Source: Gadus chalcogrammus (taxonomy: Eukaryota > Chordata > Actinopteri > Gadiformes > Gadidae). From it: a stretch of DNA of 64,000 bases. The first letter of the stretch is position 1. The number at the start of each line of letters is the position of its first letter. The translations under genes and the position numbers were made by a program. The notes under the pieces were generated by a model that worked only from the letters and a program-made list of their open reading frames with translations, did no database searches and was not told where the DNA came from. Shown here piece by piece: positions 54,592 through 64,000 of this stretch. The DNA lies in contig NC_079419.1 of assembly GCF_026213295.1 (NCBI RefSeq), positions 23,335,818 through 23,399,817 of the forward strand, written 5' to 3'.

Positions 54592-57500
54592 GTAAATCCA
54601 CTGTCATGGTTGTTATAGTATAAAAACACAATGTCTGTCAGGGGGTTGAGGCAACTCAATATCCGCTAAGCTAGCTGCTAAGCTAACGGCTAACGCTAGC
54701 CGCTCGTTAGCCGGGTTAGCTTGTGTTAGCTCGTACCACAGCAGGGCATTTCCTGTTCACTAAACACGTCCGTTTAGACCGAGTCTGGTATCTAGGTCTG
54801 GATGGGTCACTCCATCTGGCAGTACACCGATCTCTGACAGTAGGACAGGTTTCCAACGGATCGTGGTATGACGAGTTAGTTGGCTAACAATCGTAACTGA
54901 CAGGACGACTGACTAGCTAGTTAAAAGTCTGTCGCTAGCCGACCGTTGGGTAAGTTAGCATTTAGCTCAACTTGTTCATGATCGTAAGATAACATTGCTA
55001 TTAAACAATGTATTAAAGGTTTGTTTTCTTTGTCTTGTACAGGTGCACCGACAGAAGGCATTCCCAACCCTACCAGGTGTGTGTCACTGGAGGTCTCAAC
55101 GATCATTCATTTATATTTTATTTTATTCGTATAGCTCTTAATCACAGGGACAGTCTCAAAAGGCTTAAGAGGCCGTATAATTATGATACCTCCTGAACCT
55201 AGCCACCAAAAGGGCAAGAAAAAAATCCCTTAATTGGCAAGGAAGGAATCTTGAGGAAGGACACATAGTGGGTATCCCTCCTTCCAGGGATGATCAGGAG
55301 TGCAAAGGGGGCCATAATTGACATACATTCATACAGGCAAAACATATTAAATTGATGATGGGGTGCTTGCCGGTTAACCCTAAGTAGAGTCCAGGCATCC
55401 AGTCGCAGGCACCGCAACAAACTAGAACAGACTTGAATTACTGGAAAGGTCGACTGCTGCTAATTTAGTAACAACAAAAACAAGCTATCGTCAAAACTGT
55501 TGTCTCTGAAATGTTCTACTCCGTTTTTGATTCAGTAGATCAGGCAGTGGAACCGTTCTTTAAGTTGAACCCCTGGTTGATTTGTATATTGTGTGGTGGT
55601 TTTATTTGCATGTTATCCAGACCAGCTTTTACTTTCATTCCTAAAGTAAATACACATTGTAAAGGTTGCCATAAGACTTTTATTTACACTTATTGTAGAA
55701 CGACATGGCAATCATCCTTGACATCTCTTCCACTAACACAAAAATAACGTTTCGATGTCTGTAAATATGTCAATGATTGAAACAAATGATCCCATCATAT
55801 TTACGTACTGTTTTCGCCATCTTCTCCAGCCCCACAAGTCCCAACCAAAGAGCCAGTCGGGCAGTGTTCACCGTTACGACAAGGTGCGTGATGGTTCGTC
55901 AGAGCCCACTCCGCCCTACAAGATGCTGCGGCGCTCAGACGAGAGTCCCGTCAGTCGGCCCGGGGACGGCACCGTGGGGGGCCATGGCAGGGCCAAAACT
56001 ACACACACACTCGGTGGAAAGAATGGTATGCCCAGAGGTTCTGTATTGTTTAAAAACAGTTCAACTCTTATCTGTAGCAGTATTCTAATATTTAAATGAA
56101 TGCGCCATAGGTGAACCCTTATGTTACTAGCCTGGTACAACAACCTTGTTGAAACTGATCTTAGGGAGAAATAGGAAATTCAACATTGTTTGTTTTTGTA
56201 AACAATTTGTTTCCTAATCTCTGAGGCAAAATTGGAACGTTTGCTCAAAAATGTTGGGTTTTCAAGAGGTCTTAAACAATAAAGAAGTCGACTAAAGAAC
56301 AACATGTAAATATGTCACAGGACAATCCTCTGGAGGAAAGTAGACTGCAGTTCCACTTTCGTCACAGTGAAGTGAGGAAATATTGGAGTGGACTTGGAGT
56401 GGACTCCTTTCGGCTTAGTGTCATATTGGAACCAGTTGCATAAAGATAAGAGCGGCAACTGAGATCAGTACCCAGTTGGCTCTGCTTAGAAAGCCTCCCT
56501 ACCTACCAACCCATAACCCATTTGCCTGAAACAAGTCTTTGGTCATCTTCATGTTTTGTTATAAGGGTTCTTCCCCAAAGCCTAACTTTAACTTTGTCAT
56601 ACGCCTGCGTTTCAGGGACCAGCGGATCTCCACAAGAGAACCCTCACAACAATAATGGCGCCCAGCACAGCTCAGACTCGCAGGCCCCTCAGAGCAGACC
56701 CACAGAACGGGTAAGATTGAGCTTTCTTTACTGTGGTTCCCCTTGCCAATCAGCCGGGATACGCAGGGACACAACACTACAAAGCCGCAGAGTGGTTGTC
56801 TAGAATTTTTGCGTACCTAGTTTTAGGGATGCACCGAAATGAAAATTCTTGGCCGAAAATGAGGAAACCCAGGCCGAAAACCTAAACACCGAAATAAATT
56901 ATTATTATTATTATTATTAGTACCATTTAGGGTTGCCGTGGTATTAGGTTAAAAAGGTTAAAAGTTCGCCAGTTTGTCTTTGCACTGTTTTATTTTTGAT
57001 GTGTTATTTCTAATAGATAGGCTTCCTAAAAGTGTTGGAACGCACAAGACCGGTAACCATAGCAACGCCGGTAAACAAACCCCCCGAAGCCCAATCCCTA
57101 CGAGAGCTCCCCGCGCTACGGCCATCTGGAGGCGCACAGAGCTTTTGGCCGTGATATTATATATACAATTATATTATACTATTATATATAGAACATTATA
57201 AGACGCTGTCAGCGAGAATTGGCGCACTGCCAGACGCTGTCACCGAGTGTGAGAGGAGAGTTGACGGAGAAGATGGCGGTTGACCTAGTTTCAAAGTTTA
57301 TACCGCTTATACTCTGTAATACAACCCTAGTACCATTGCATTTATGGCTATGACTGTGTACTAACTTCATTAAAATCAAGGCATTGCAATTTTTGCAAAT
57401 CGTTATACGTGGGTCTTTCTCAGAAACATTGAAAAACGTCCACACCGCAGACATATTGGCGCTTATCCAGACAAGCGTGTGCTGGCCGCGCTTTTTGTTT

Positions 57501-59115
57501 GCGTCATCACAAATTTCTGTTTCGGCCGTGTTGTTTCGGTGATAAAGTATTTTGGCCGAAAACCGAAAATGCGCTTTTGGGCCATTTTGGGCAGAACATT
57601 TTCAGTGGCCGAAAATTCGGGACATCCCTACCTAGTTTCATACCTTTTCTAAATGATAAGGCAGAATCAGTACAAGGAAGCCTTTTAGAAAAACGACATT
57701 GCTGATGGATGTTTTAGTGAAGCAGGTTATATGACTTGGCATTTAATGAATGCTGAAGTGGAACACATAGTATTGTATACATTTAGATCATACAGGGTCA
57801 CGTGGGTTTCAGGGTGGTTCATGATCATTCTCAGAAACAATCTTTTATAAGTGTGTGCCGGGGAGGTTCTAATAATGAAAGGCCATTGCGTAGACAAACC
57901 TGCATAACAAGATGAGGAGAATGTATAGAGTTCTATTGTGCATTCATTAGGTGACAACATAAAGAGAAACTGGGCTGTTCTTAACTGAAAGTGAAAGTTT
58001 GTCAAGTCTTTATCTGATGGCAAGGGATCACGATACGGGATGAACCTTCATTCCAAATCCCTGGTGCATCTCAGCTTTTGTGATCGCTACGCTTCCATTT
58101 CGGACGTCGCGGAAGTCCAATCGATTTAAAATGATTAATCGATTGGAAAATAATTATTATATATCGGGCGTTTGTGTGTGGTGCCCTCCTTTTTAATGGC
58201 TAGAGGCTAGCTGCATCATACATATCCAATGTACTTACGGTAGAAGCTTAATGCAAACGTATACAATATTTTTCATGTCATGATATCCACACAAACGATA
58301 TGCCATCTGAAAGAGACTCCAAGGAGTCAAACGGCACGAGCCTTATCATTTTGTGAGCTTATCTCAATTACTAGATGTGAAAGAATAACGACATACTTTT
58401 CCTGTTTACAAGTGATGATGATATGCAAGATGTTTTAGGGTGGTTGATTGGCAATCAGGAGCAAAGATCTTCCCTATATTATAGTAGAACAAAGTATCGG
58501 ACTGATATCGATATCGGCAGATAGCCAAAGCTACGGTTTCGGAAGTGAAAAAGTGTTTTTGGGAAGTCCCTAATTAGAACCATTAGCAACACAGACATGA
58601 ATTGCTGCTCTTGAAAGACTTCTCGGCCTCCTACTCTTCTTTGGTGTTACCAGACCCAATGCTTTGCTCTTCTTTTCTCTGAAGCGAGGTGTGTGTGTGT
58701 GAAGCATGAGAGGGCTGTTCTATAGCCCAAAGCACTTTTTCCACTCAGAATCCAATGGTTGTGGATGGATATATTTGATAAAGACTCCTGCTCCTAAATT
58801 ACTACTAGATTAATATATGCATGACACATAGTTCCGGTAAGGTAAGGTCCGGTAGTGTAGGTGCGGTTAGGCGCTGCTCAGTTAAGTCTCGTGTTTCCGC
58901 CGCCGACAGTACACTTACGGTAGAGCAGGGTTTAAGCCGGATGGCAATAGCTGTGGCAGTTACGTAAGCATCTAGACAACCAGACACGGTGAATTAGGGG
59001 TGTGCCAAATAATCGTCATGACGATGCATCGCGATTCTAATTTTCACGATCTACTGCATCGATTGTTGACGCCAAGAATCGATTATTAATTTAAAAAAAA
59101 TGAATAATTAAAAAA

Positions 59116-59146
<31 letters not shown>

Positions 59147-62100
59147 ATAGTTTTATAAAGCCTATTCACTTTTTGTGGCATCAGTTTGTCCTCTTATGTT
59201 TATGAAATGATATTGCTGTTATAATGGCAGCTACTTCCAAAAGGGGAAATGTTTGAATGTTTTCATTTCATTGGTTTAAAGGACCACTGAGGCCATGTAA
59301 ACGGCACTGATTATCCTTATTTTGTTATTTTAAGTTTTATAGATCCTTAGCACTTCTTGTCAGTGTATCCAGTAATAGTCGTTTCAATAAATACAGCTAT
59401 GTATGAATTGAGTTGCTTTGAGTTATCAATTGAACACACTATCCAGATCATACACAGCCAGTCAGCCACTGGTAATGGCTTAATTTTTTTTTAAGTATTC
59501 AGTGAAATTTCGCAATGCATCGCAATAATTCAAGTATCGCGATGCATCGTGATAGAATCGCATCGTGGCATGTGAATCGTGATACGAATCGAATCGTGAC
59601 TTCTTTGGCAATACCCACCCCTACGGTGAATATATAAACCTTCCCGTACCCGCCGGTGGAAACTTGAGTCCAGAACTAACCTCTATTTTCAATGCTGTTA
59701 CAGCACTGTATAACTAAATCTGACATGATAAATTATGGATGGATTTACATGTATGTGTTATTTTCATGCTAGATAGATGAAGTGCTTTAGTGTTTCCTTT
59801 ATTTGATGTAACGGGGTGGTGGTCCTGGATGTTTACCCTCTTGTATCTCTTTCCCAGCGCCAAGAGCCGGCTGACGATTGGACAGAGCACATCAGCTCCT
59901 CTGGGAAGAAGTACTACTACAACTGTAGAACGGAGGTGTCCCAGTGGGAGAAGCCCCGGGACCTGCTGGAGAGGTAAAGGACTACAGCTACTCTTCATGT
60001 TTGTTAGCCTTCTAATGATACTCTCCATGTTTTCTTTGCGTTGATTAGTTTCTCAATTAGTAATGTGTAGTGTCAAAGGAAAAGGATTGTCTAGTAGCTA
60101 GTAGGGCTGTAACGATACACAAATTCACGATTCGGTTTGTATCACGATTTTTGACCCACGGTTCGATACATCCCACGATTCTTTTAAATTTAAAAAGCAT
60201 TTTATTTAAACAACGCTTAAATACCAATTATCTTAATGTAACATTTAATAACAAATAATTTGGAACACTGAACAGATTTGAACCGAAAGAATACTATTAA
60301 AGTATAGCTAAATTAATAAAGAAATGACCAAAGATTGCAGTTGGAGGATGCTTTTTGCTGGTAGGCATAATAGGGCCCCTTTAACTGTTTGGTTGGTTTA
60401 TTCAAATATCCTTATTAGCGCTTCTTATTAGGCTATGTAGCTTAAATAATGACATAATCAGGCCGTATAGAATGCAACATGTTTAATAGCCTAACTTTCA
60501 ATAGATGAGGAAAAACATGAACGTCGCAATAACGAGGCATAGTGTTAAGAGTAGCATATGTGTATGCGCGAGAATGGCAGTGTGCGTATGCGTGTGTGAG
60601 TGACGTCAGCGAGTGAGTGGACGAGCGAGGAGAGCGAGCGGTAGCGCGTGTGTCTAGTGAAGAAGCGAACGAGTCCGGTAGAATAAAGTACCCATCCTGT
60701 CAATAATCGGTGGCCGCTTCATTCCGACCTATAAGCAGACAAACTGCCAGTCAAATCACACAAAACAATAGAGACAGGATCACACAGGCAATTTTTTTCG
60801 CGCTTGGCCCACTCTGGATAAATGTCGTTCATATCGCATATGAGGACTTCGACGGCTGTGGAGAAATGCAATCCTCCGTAGCCACGGAGAGCTGTGATCA
60901 CAGAGAGGGCATCTCGTCACATATTTACGGCATCGATAGGAGGGGCCGCTGTCAGCAGACTATTATTTAGACAAATTATTAGCAAATTTCAATCGGACAA
61001 TTTGACCGAAGAGTTAGAAAGGGCATATCGCGCTTCTGCCTTCTCACACCTCGAGACTGGTTCTTGGCTTTGAGTATCGCGATTTTCGGTTTGATACGCG
61101 TATCGTTACAGCCCTAGTAGCTAGGGTGTTTGACTCACAGCCCAAAGGCACTGGGTTACATCCTAAATGTCTCCAGTCCAACTGTAGGCACACCTGGGCA
61201 AGATGCGTAACCTCTACCTGCTCCTTATGACATGTCTGAAGCCTGTAAGCATCTACCAAAAGGCTAAATCCAGCTTTATACTAGGGATGGCGAAAATGTA
61301 AAATATTCTTGACCGGCCAACGGGCCTCATTAACCGGTTAATACCGGTTAACCGATCAGATTATAATGTGCTATTTGAAATAACCGCCATTTCGAGCCGC
61401 GCCAGCCACCTGCTATTTCGTAACTCTGCTTATCTCTCTCCCGTTCCGCCTCCGACTCACACAACTACACACACACACACTCTACGAGTGAGAGGCAGTG
61501 GCTCTAACCGCGGCACGACCTGTGTTTGAATTGAAACACGAGGCATGTTTACTGCAAGTTGTCAGTGTGTAGAGAGCGGGCTCGAACGCCCACAATGGTC
61601 TGAAATGGCGCGGACCTGGTTGAGACCCTGCGCGGGATTCACCAGGGGCCAATCTGAAGTGGGCAGCGTTAGGAGCTCATTTGCAACATTGCCGCGGCTC
61701 ATTTATGAAAATGACAGCTCCCAAGAGACGCTGCTTGTTTAGTTTGGAGGAGACGGAAAAATTTAGGGTGAGGGATAATTATTTTCACTTCACACAAAAA
61801 GATCTTGGAATGAGATGGCTAACTGTAGTCTTATAGCCTTTAGTCTACTGTCCATAATAATTTAGACCTCATATCCTCCGTCGCTCGCATGCGGGAATAA
61901 TTAAGACCTCATCTGATCATCTTTTTTTATTTATTTTTTTAACCGACAAGCGACAATTTTGATCGATTAACGTTGATACGGTCAACCATGGGTCAAACGG
62001 TCATCGGTTAGCATCCCTACTTTATACTTATCTACTACCTGGGAAACTTGGTGGGAACCTCCTGTATGGCATACTAGTACATTTCCGCTGGCTAGAGATC

Positions 62101-62252
62101 AGTGGTTGGAATAAACACAGTGCTGCTCGTCATCCGACTGTTTCCATTGTATCACAGAGAACAACGGCAGAAGGACTCTTCCAAGACGACCAACAGCTTC
62201 CCAAGGGACATGGACTACAGACAAGAGGCCTTGCAGGACAAAGCCACAGCTA
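54551..62252 (+). CDS. wac: WAC, WW domain-containing adaptor with coiled coil (5' half)
   Basis: WAC is a nuclear adaptor that links RNA polymerase II to the RNF20/40 ubiquitin ligase for histone H2B monoubiquitination and also acts in mTORC1 and autophagy control. Six plus-strand exons join in phase (54551-54591, 55043-55076, 55830-56025, 56616-56710, 59858-59973, 62158-62252), giving the first 192 residues. The start [14 protein letters not shown] and the SQPYQ segment match the unusual WAC N-terminus. [11 protein letters not shown] follows. A WW domain spans about residues 127-158 (W130, W152, P155; [15 protein letters not shown]). [19 protein letters not shown] comes next. The Ser/Pro-rich middle and C-terminal coiled coil lie beyond 64000. 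It could be one of two teleost paralogues. Confidence 0.96.
55043..55076 (+). CDS. wac: wac exon 2
   Basis: 34 bp, acceptor TTGTACAG, donor CCAG/GTGTGT. Encodes [11 protein letters not shown] after the split Gly codon; the human counterpart is a similarly tiny exon. Confidence 0.93.
55090..55425. repeat. Probable interspersed repeat in wac intron 2
   Basis: Begins TTTATTTTATTCGTATAGCT and includes CACAGGGACAGTCTCAAAAG, which I recognise as a common fish repeat phrase. Boundaries and family not determined. Confidence 0.35.
55830..56025 (+). CDS. wac: wac exon 3
   Basis: 196 bp, acceptor TTCTCCAG, donor AATG/GTATGC. Encodes [20 protein letters not shown] and [18 protein letters not shown], then [14 protein letters not shown]. 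Confidence 0.94.
56616..56710 (+). CDS. wac: wac exon 4
   Basis: 95 bp, acceptor GTTTCAG, donor CGG/GTAAGA. Encodes [20 protein letters not shown] and [11 protein letters not shown], matching [20 protein letters not shown] of WAC. Confidence 0.93.
56824..57630. mobile_element. Non-autonomous hAT element 1 (wac intron 4)
   Basis: Ends TAGGGATGCACCGAAATG and CGGGACATCCCTA; 8-bp target duplication CCTAGTTT at 56816-56823 and 57631-57638. Subterminal GGCCGAAAA repeats. 807 bp, no transposase. Confidence 0.92.
58995..59623. mobile_element. Non-autonomous hAT element 2 (wac intron 4)
   Basis: Ends TAGGGGTGTGCC and ATACCCACCCCTA; target duplication CGGTGAAT at 58987-58994 and 59624-59631. Rich in GCATCGCGAT-type subterminal repeats and a T(25+) run. 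629 bp. Confidence 0.93.
59858..59973 (+). CDS. wac: wac exon 5: WW domain
   Basis: 116 bp, acceptor TTTCCCAG, donor GAGAG/GTAAAG. Encodes [20 protein letters not shown] and [14 protein letters not shown]. Both WW tryptophans and the terminal proline are present. Confidence 0.97.
60102..61116. mobile_element. Non-autonomous hAT element 3 (wac intron 5)
   Basis: Ends TAGGGCTGTAACGATAC and GTATCGTTACAGCCCTA (perfect 17-bp inverted repeat, allowing CGTATCG on the right); target duplication GTAGCTAG at 60094-60101 and 61117-61124. 1015 bp; no transposase seen. Confidence 0.94.
61117..61270 (+). repeat. tRNA-derived SINE, plus strand, degenerate
   Basis: Reads TAGCTAGGGTGTTTGACTCA, CACTGGGTTACATCC (B-box-like), GGGCAAGATGCG and ends CTGTAAGCATCTACCAAAAGG. 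Same family as the minus-strand copy at 17105-17280. hAT element 3 inserted into its head and hAT element 4 lies just after its tail. Confidence 0.5.
61282..62019. mobile_element. Non-autonomous hAT element 4 (wac intron 5)
   Basis: Ends TAGGGATGGCGAAAATG and GGTTAGCATCCCTA; target duplication CTTTATAC at 61274-61281 and 62020-62027. Subterminal TTAACCGGTTAA repeats. 738 bp. Confidence 0.93.
62158..62252 (+). CDS. wac: wac exon 6
   Basis: 95 bp, acceptor ATCACAG, donor GCTA/GTGAGT. Encodes [20 protein letters not shown] and [11 protein letters not shown]. Confidence 0.94.
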
Positions 62253-62757
62253 GTGAGTACAGGTTACATCCACTAGACTTGGTAGTGGCTTACCTACTAA
62301 GGGCGGCAGGTTGCTAGTTAGCTGATAGTTGGATGTCTGCATTCCTTTTCAAGATTTATTTCGGAGATGTATTGAATCAACTATGTATTGCGGCTTGTCC
62401 TGCACGGTATGTAGCAAATTACTTAATCGCAAACACGGAGCATTTTGCATGAGACTCTTTGGCAATAGCTTCTCAGCCATCCGCATACCTTTCACTGTTC
62501 CCTGCTTTCCTCAGGATACAAAGACAGGCACTGAGCAGTGCAAACATACATGCTTCTTTAAGTGAACCCACTGTTGCATTCAAGCAATACGATAAAGAAA
62601 TGTTTTGTACTGGTCTATGAAGGAGGAGGCCTATTACGACCCACGGCAACTTTGTGATACTTTTTATGTACCGTTGTGTACGAGTGTTGTAATGAGCGAT
62701 GTTGTTAATGAAATGCGCCACACGCCGCGGCCGTTATACTACAAGTGTCAGAGAATC

Positions 62758-63806
62758 TTAAAGAAGACATATTATATCACCAGGTGTGAGTGTGATTAGC
62801 CTTACAAGCGGTTTCAAAAATCTCTAGTGGGCGTGTCCAACTAGATCTGTGCTGGATAGATGAGCAACGTTTACTTCAGTCCACTCGGTAGTAGAGCCCG
62901 ACCGATAAAGGATTTTTAAGGTTGATACCGATGCAAATATTTGGTGATTTTAAAATGTTATACTCCGATATATCGACCGATATATATTTTAAAAAGAAAT
63001 TCCAGAAATGCGTAACAAAACATAAACAGATTGGTTATTTGTAGTTATTTTCGAGTCCTCACTAAAATAATAAGGTAATGCAGTTTAAAAATATTTTTTA
63101 TTTGGGTTATTGTTTTATTGTGTAAGAAAAGTCAAAATCAAATTTTATTAAAGTTCTGATAAATAAAATGCAAACTTAAGATATAACCACACAGCTAGCT
63201 GGTGGACTGATCTATCCAGCAAAGGTCTAGGTCAGTGGTTCTCAACCTTTTTTGAGCAAACCCCTCCCCAATAAAAAAATAAATATCAACCCCACTCACG
63301 CTCGTGTTATATTGCTTAAGTTGTCAATGCATCGTTTTTCATTGATTTAGCGTTGCTCACTCGCCCTCTGAGTCGATTTTTGTGCAAAAAATATAAAAAT
63401 ATTAATGAATATTCATGACATGCAAATGTCTCCCCTCTGATTGGCTAACAGCACTGTCCATCAGCGCTGTATTACCACTGTTCCACTGCGCATAGACAGT
63501 AAAAAGTAGCTGAGACGGTAGAGGGGTTAGAAACCAATAAATTAAAATAGGTTATTTATTTCAGGTAGCCTATTTTTTCACCCAAAAAAATTAAAAACAA
63601 TGAAAGTTTAAAATCACCCCCAAATATGGAATCACGTTCCCAGCGCCCCCCTAGGTTGTGCGAACGCCCCCCGGGGGGGCGGTACCGCCCCTGTTGAGAA
63701 ACCATGGTCTAGGTGGACACGCCCACTAGTGATGTCATATGGGGCAGATTTTCAAAACTGCTTATAAGGCTAATAATACCTGATGGTTTAATTATGTCCC
63801 CTTTAA
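62758..63806. mobile_element. TTAA-flanked foldback element, containing nested insertions
   Basis: TTAA at both ends, with long imperfect inverted repeats (over 100 bp) that include CTAGTGGGCGTGTCCA and TGCTGGATAGAT. It is related at its tips to the element 26070-34411. Inside are a truncated TAGAGCCCGACCGATA-type element (from about 62895) and hAT element 5. Confidence 0.75.
63232..63705. mobile_element. Non-autonomous hAT element 5, nested
   Basis: Starts TCAGTGGTTCTCAACC and ends GTTGAGAAACCAT, with target duplication GGTCTAGG at 63224-63231 and 63706-63713. 474 bp. The GGTTCTCAACCTTTTTTGAG start is typical of a widespread hAT-derived MITE. Confidence 0.88.
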
Positions 63807-63829
63807 TCCTCACTCGGACAAGTGTGATG

Positions 63830-64000
63830 TGTTGGACCCCCTCTCACTAATGGAGTGATGGACCCCCCCCCCCCCCTCACTAATGGAGTGATGGACCCCC
63901 CCTCACTAATGGAGTGATGGATCCCCCCTCACTAATGAAGTGATGGACCCCCCCTCCCACCCTCACTGATGGAGGGATGGACCCCACCCTTACTAATGGA
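63830..64000. repeat. 26-bp-class minisatellite at the right edge
   Basis: Six or more units of CTCACTAATGGAGTGATGGA plus a C-run of variable length. It continues past the window, in wac intron 6. Confidence 0.92.

Overview
The window is vertebrate nuclear DNA, most likely from a teleost fish. It has interrupted genes with GT-AG introns, a very high density of long CA/TG, GA/CT and TCTG microsatellites, many minisatellites, and fish-type DNA transposons. The extreme dinucleotide-repeat density suggests a gadid (cod-like) genome; that species guess is inference.

Three conserved genes can be rebuilt by joining short exons across GT-AG junctions with matching phases. On the minus strand, 6395-7828 holds three exons of mkx (Mohawk TALE homeobox). 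On the minus strand, 14315-43393 holds fifteen exons of an MPP7-type MAGUK (L27-PDZ-SH3-guanylate kinase). On the plus strand, 54551-62252 holds the first six exons of wac (WW domain adaptor with coiled coil), whose 3' half lies beyond the right edge. This is the mkx / mpp7 / wac neighbourhood known from human 10p12. The three genes are not functionally coupled as an operon would be: MKX is a tendon/mesenchyme transcription factor, MPP7 a cell-polarity scaffold, and WAC a nuclear adaptor for H2B ubiquitination.

Layout: 1-6.4 kb, a Harbinger-type element with a transposase remnant, then gene-poor DNA; 6.4-8.6 kb, mkx exons and a splice-site-derived minisatellite; 8.6-14.3 kb, intergenic with a 1-kb minisatellite; 14.3-43.4 kb, mpp7, whose introns hold most microsatellites, a four-layer nest of transposons (25.8-34.6 kb) and a Harbinger-like element with tRNA-like segments (39.05-40.41 kb); 43.4-54.5 kb, intergenic, with a solo LTR split by a young, apparently intact Ty3/Gypsy chromovirus (45326-50567) and a LINE fragment split by an inverted-repeat element; 54.5-64 kb, the wac 5' half, whose introns hold at least five non-autonomous hAT elements with intact 8-bp target duplications.

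I see no rRNA, CRISPR array, toxin locus or new multigene system. The most notable material is the transposon stratigraphy, the intact chromovirus, and simple repeats that form or abut mpp7 and mkx splice sites. All homology calls are from reading the sequence; no database search was run.
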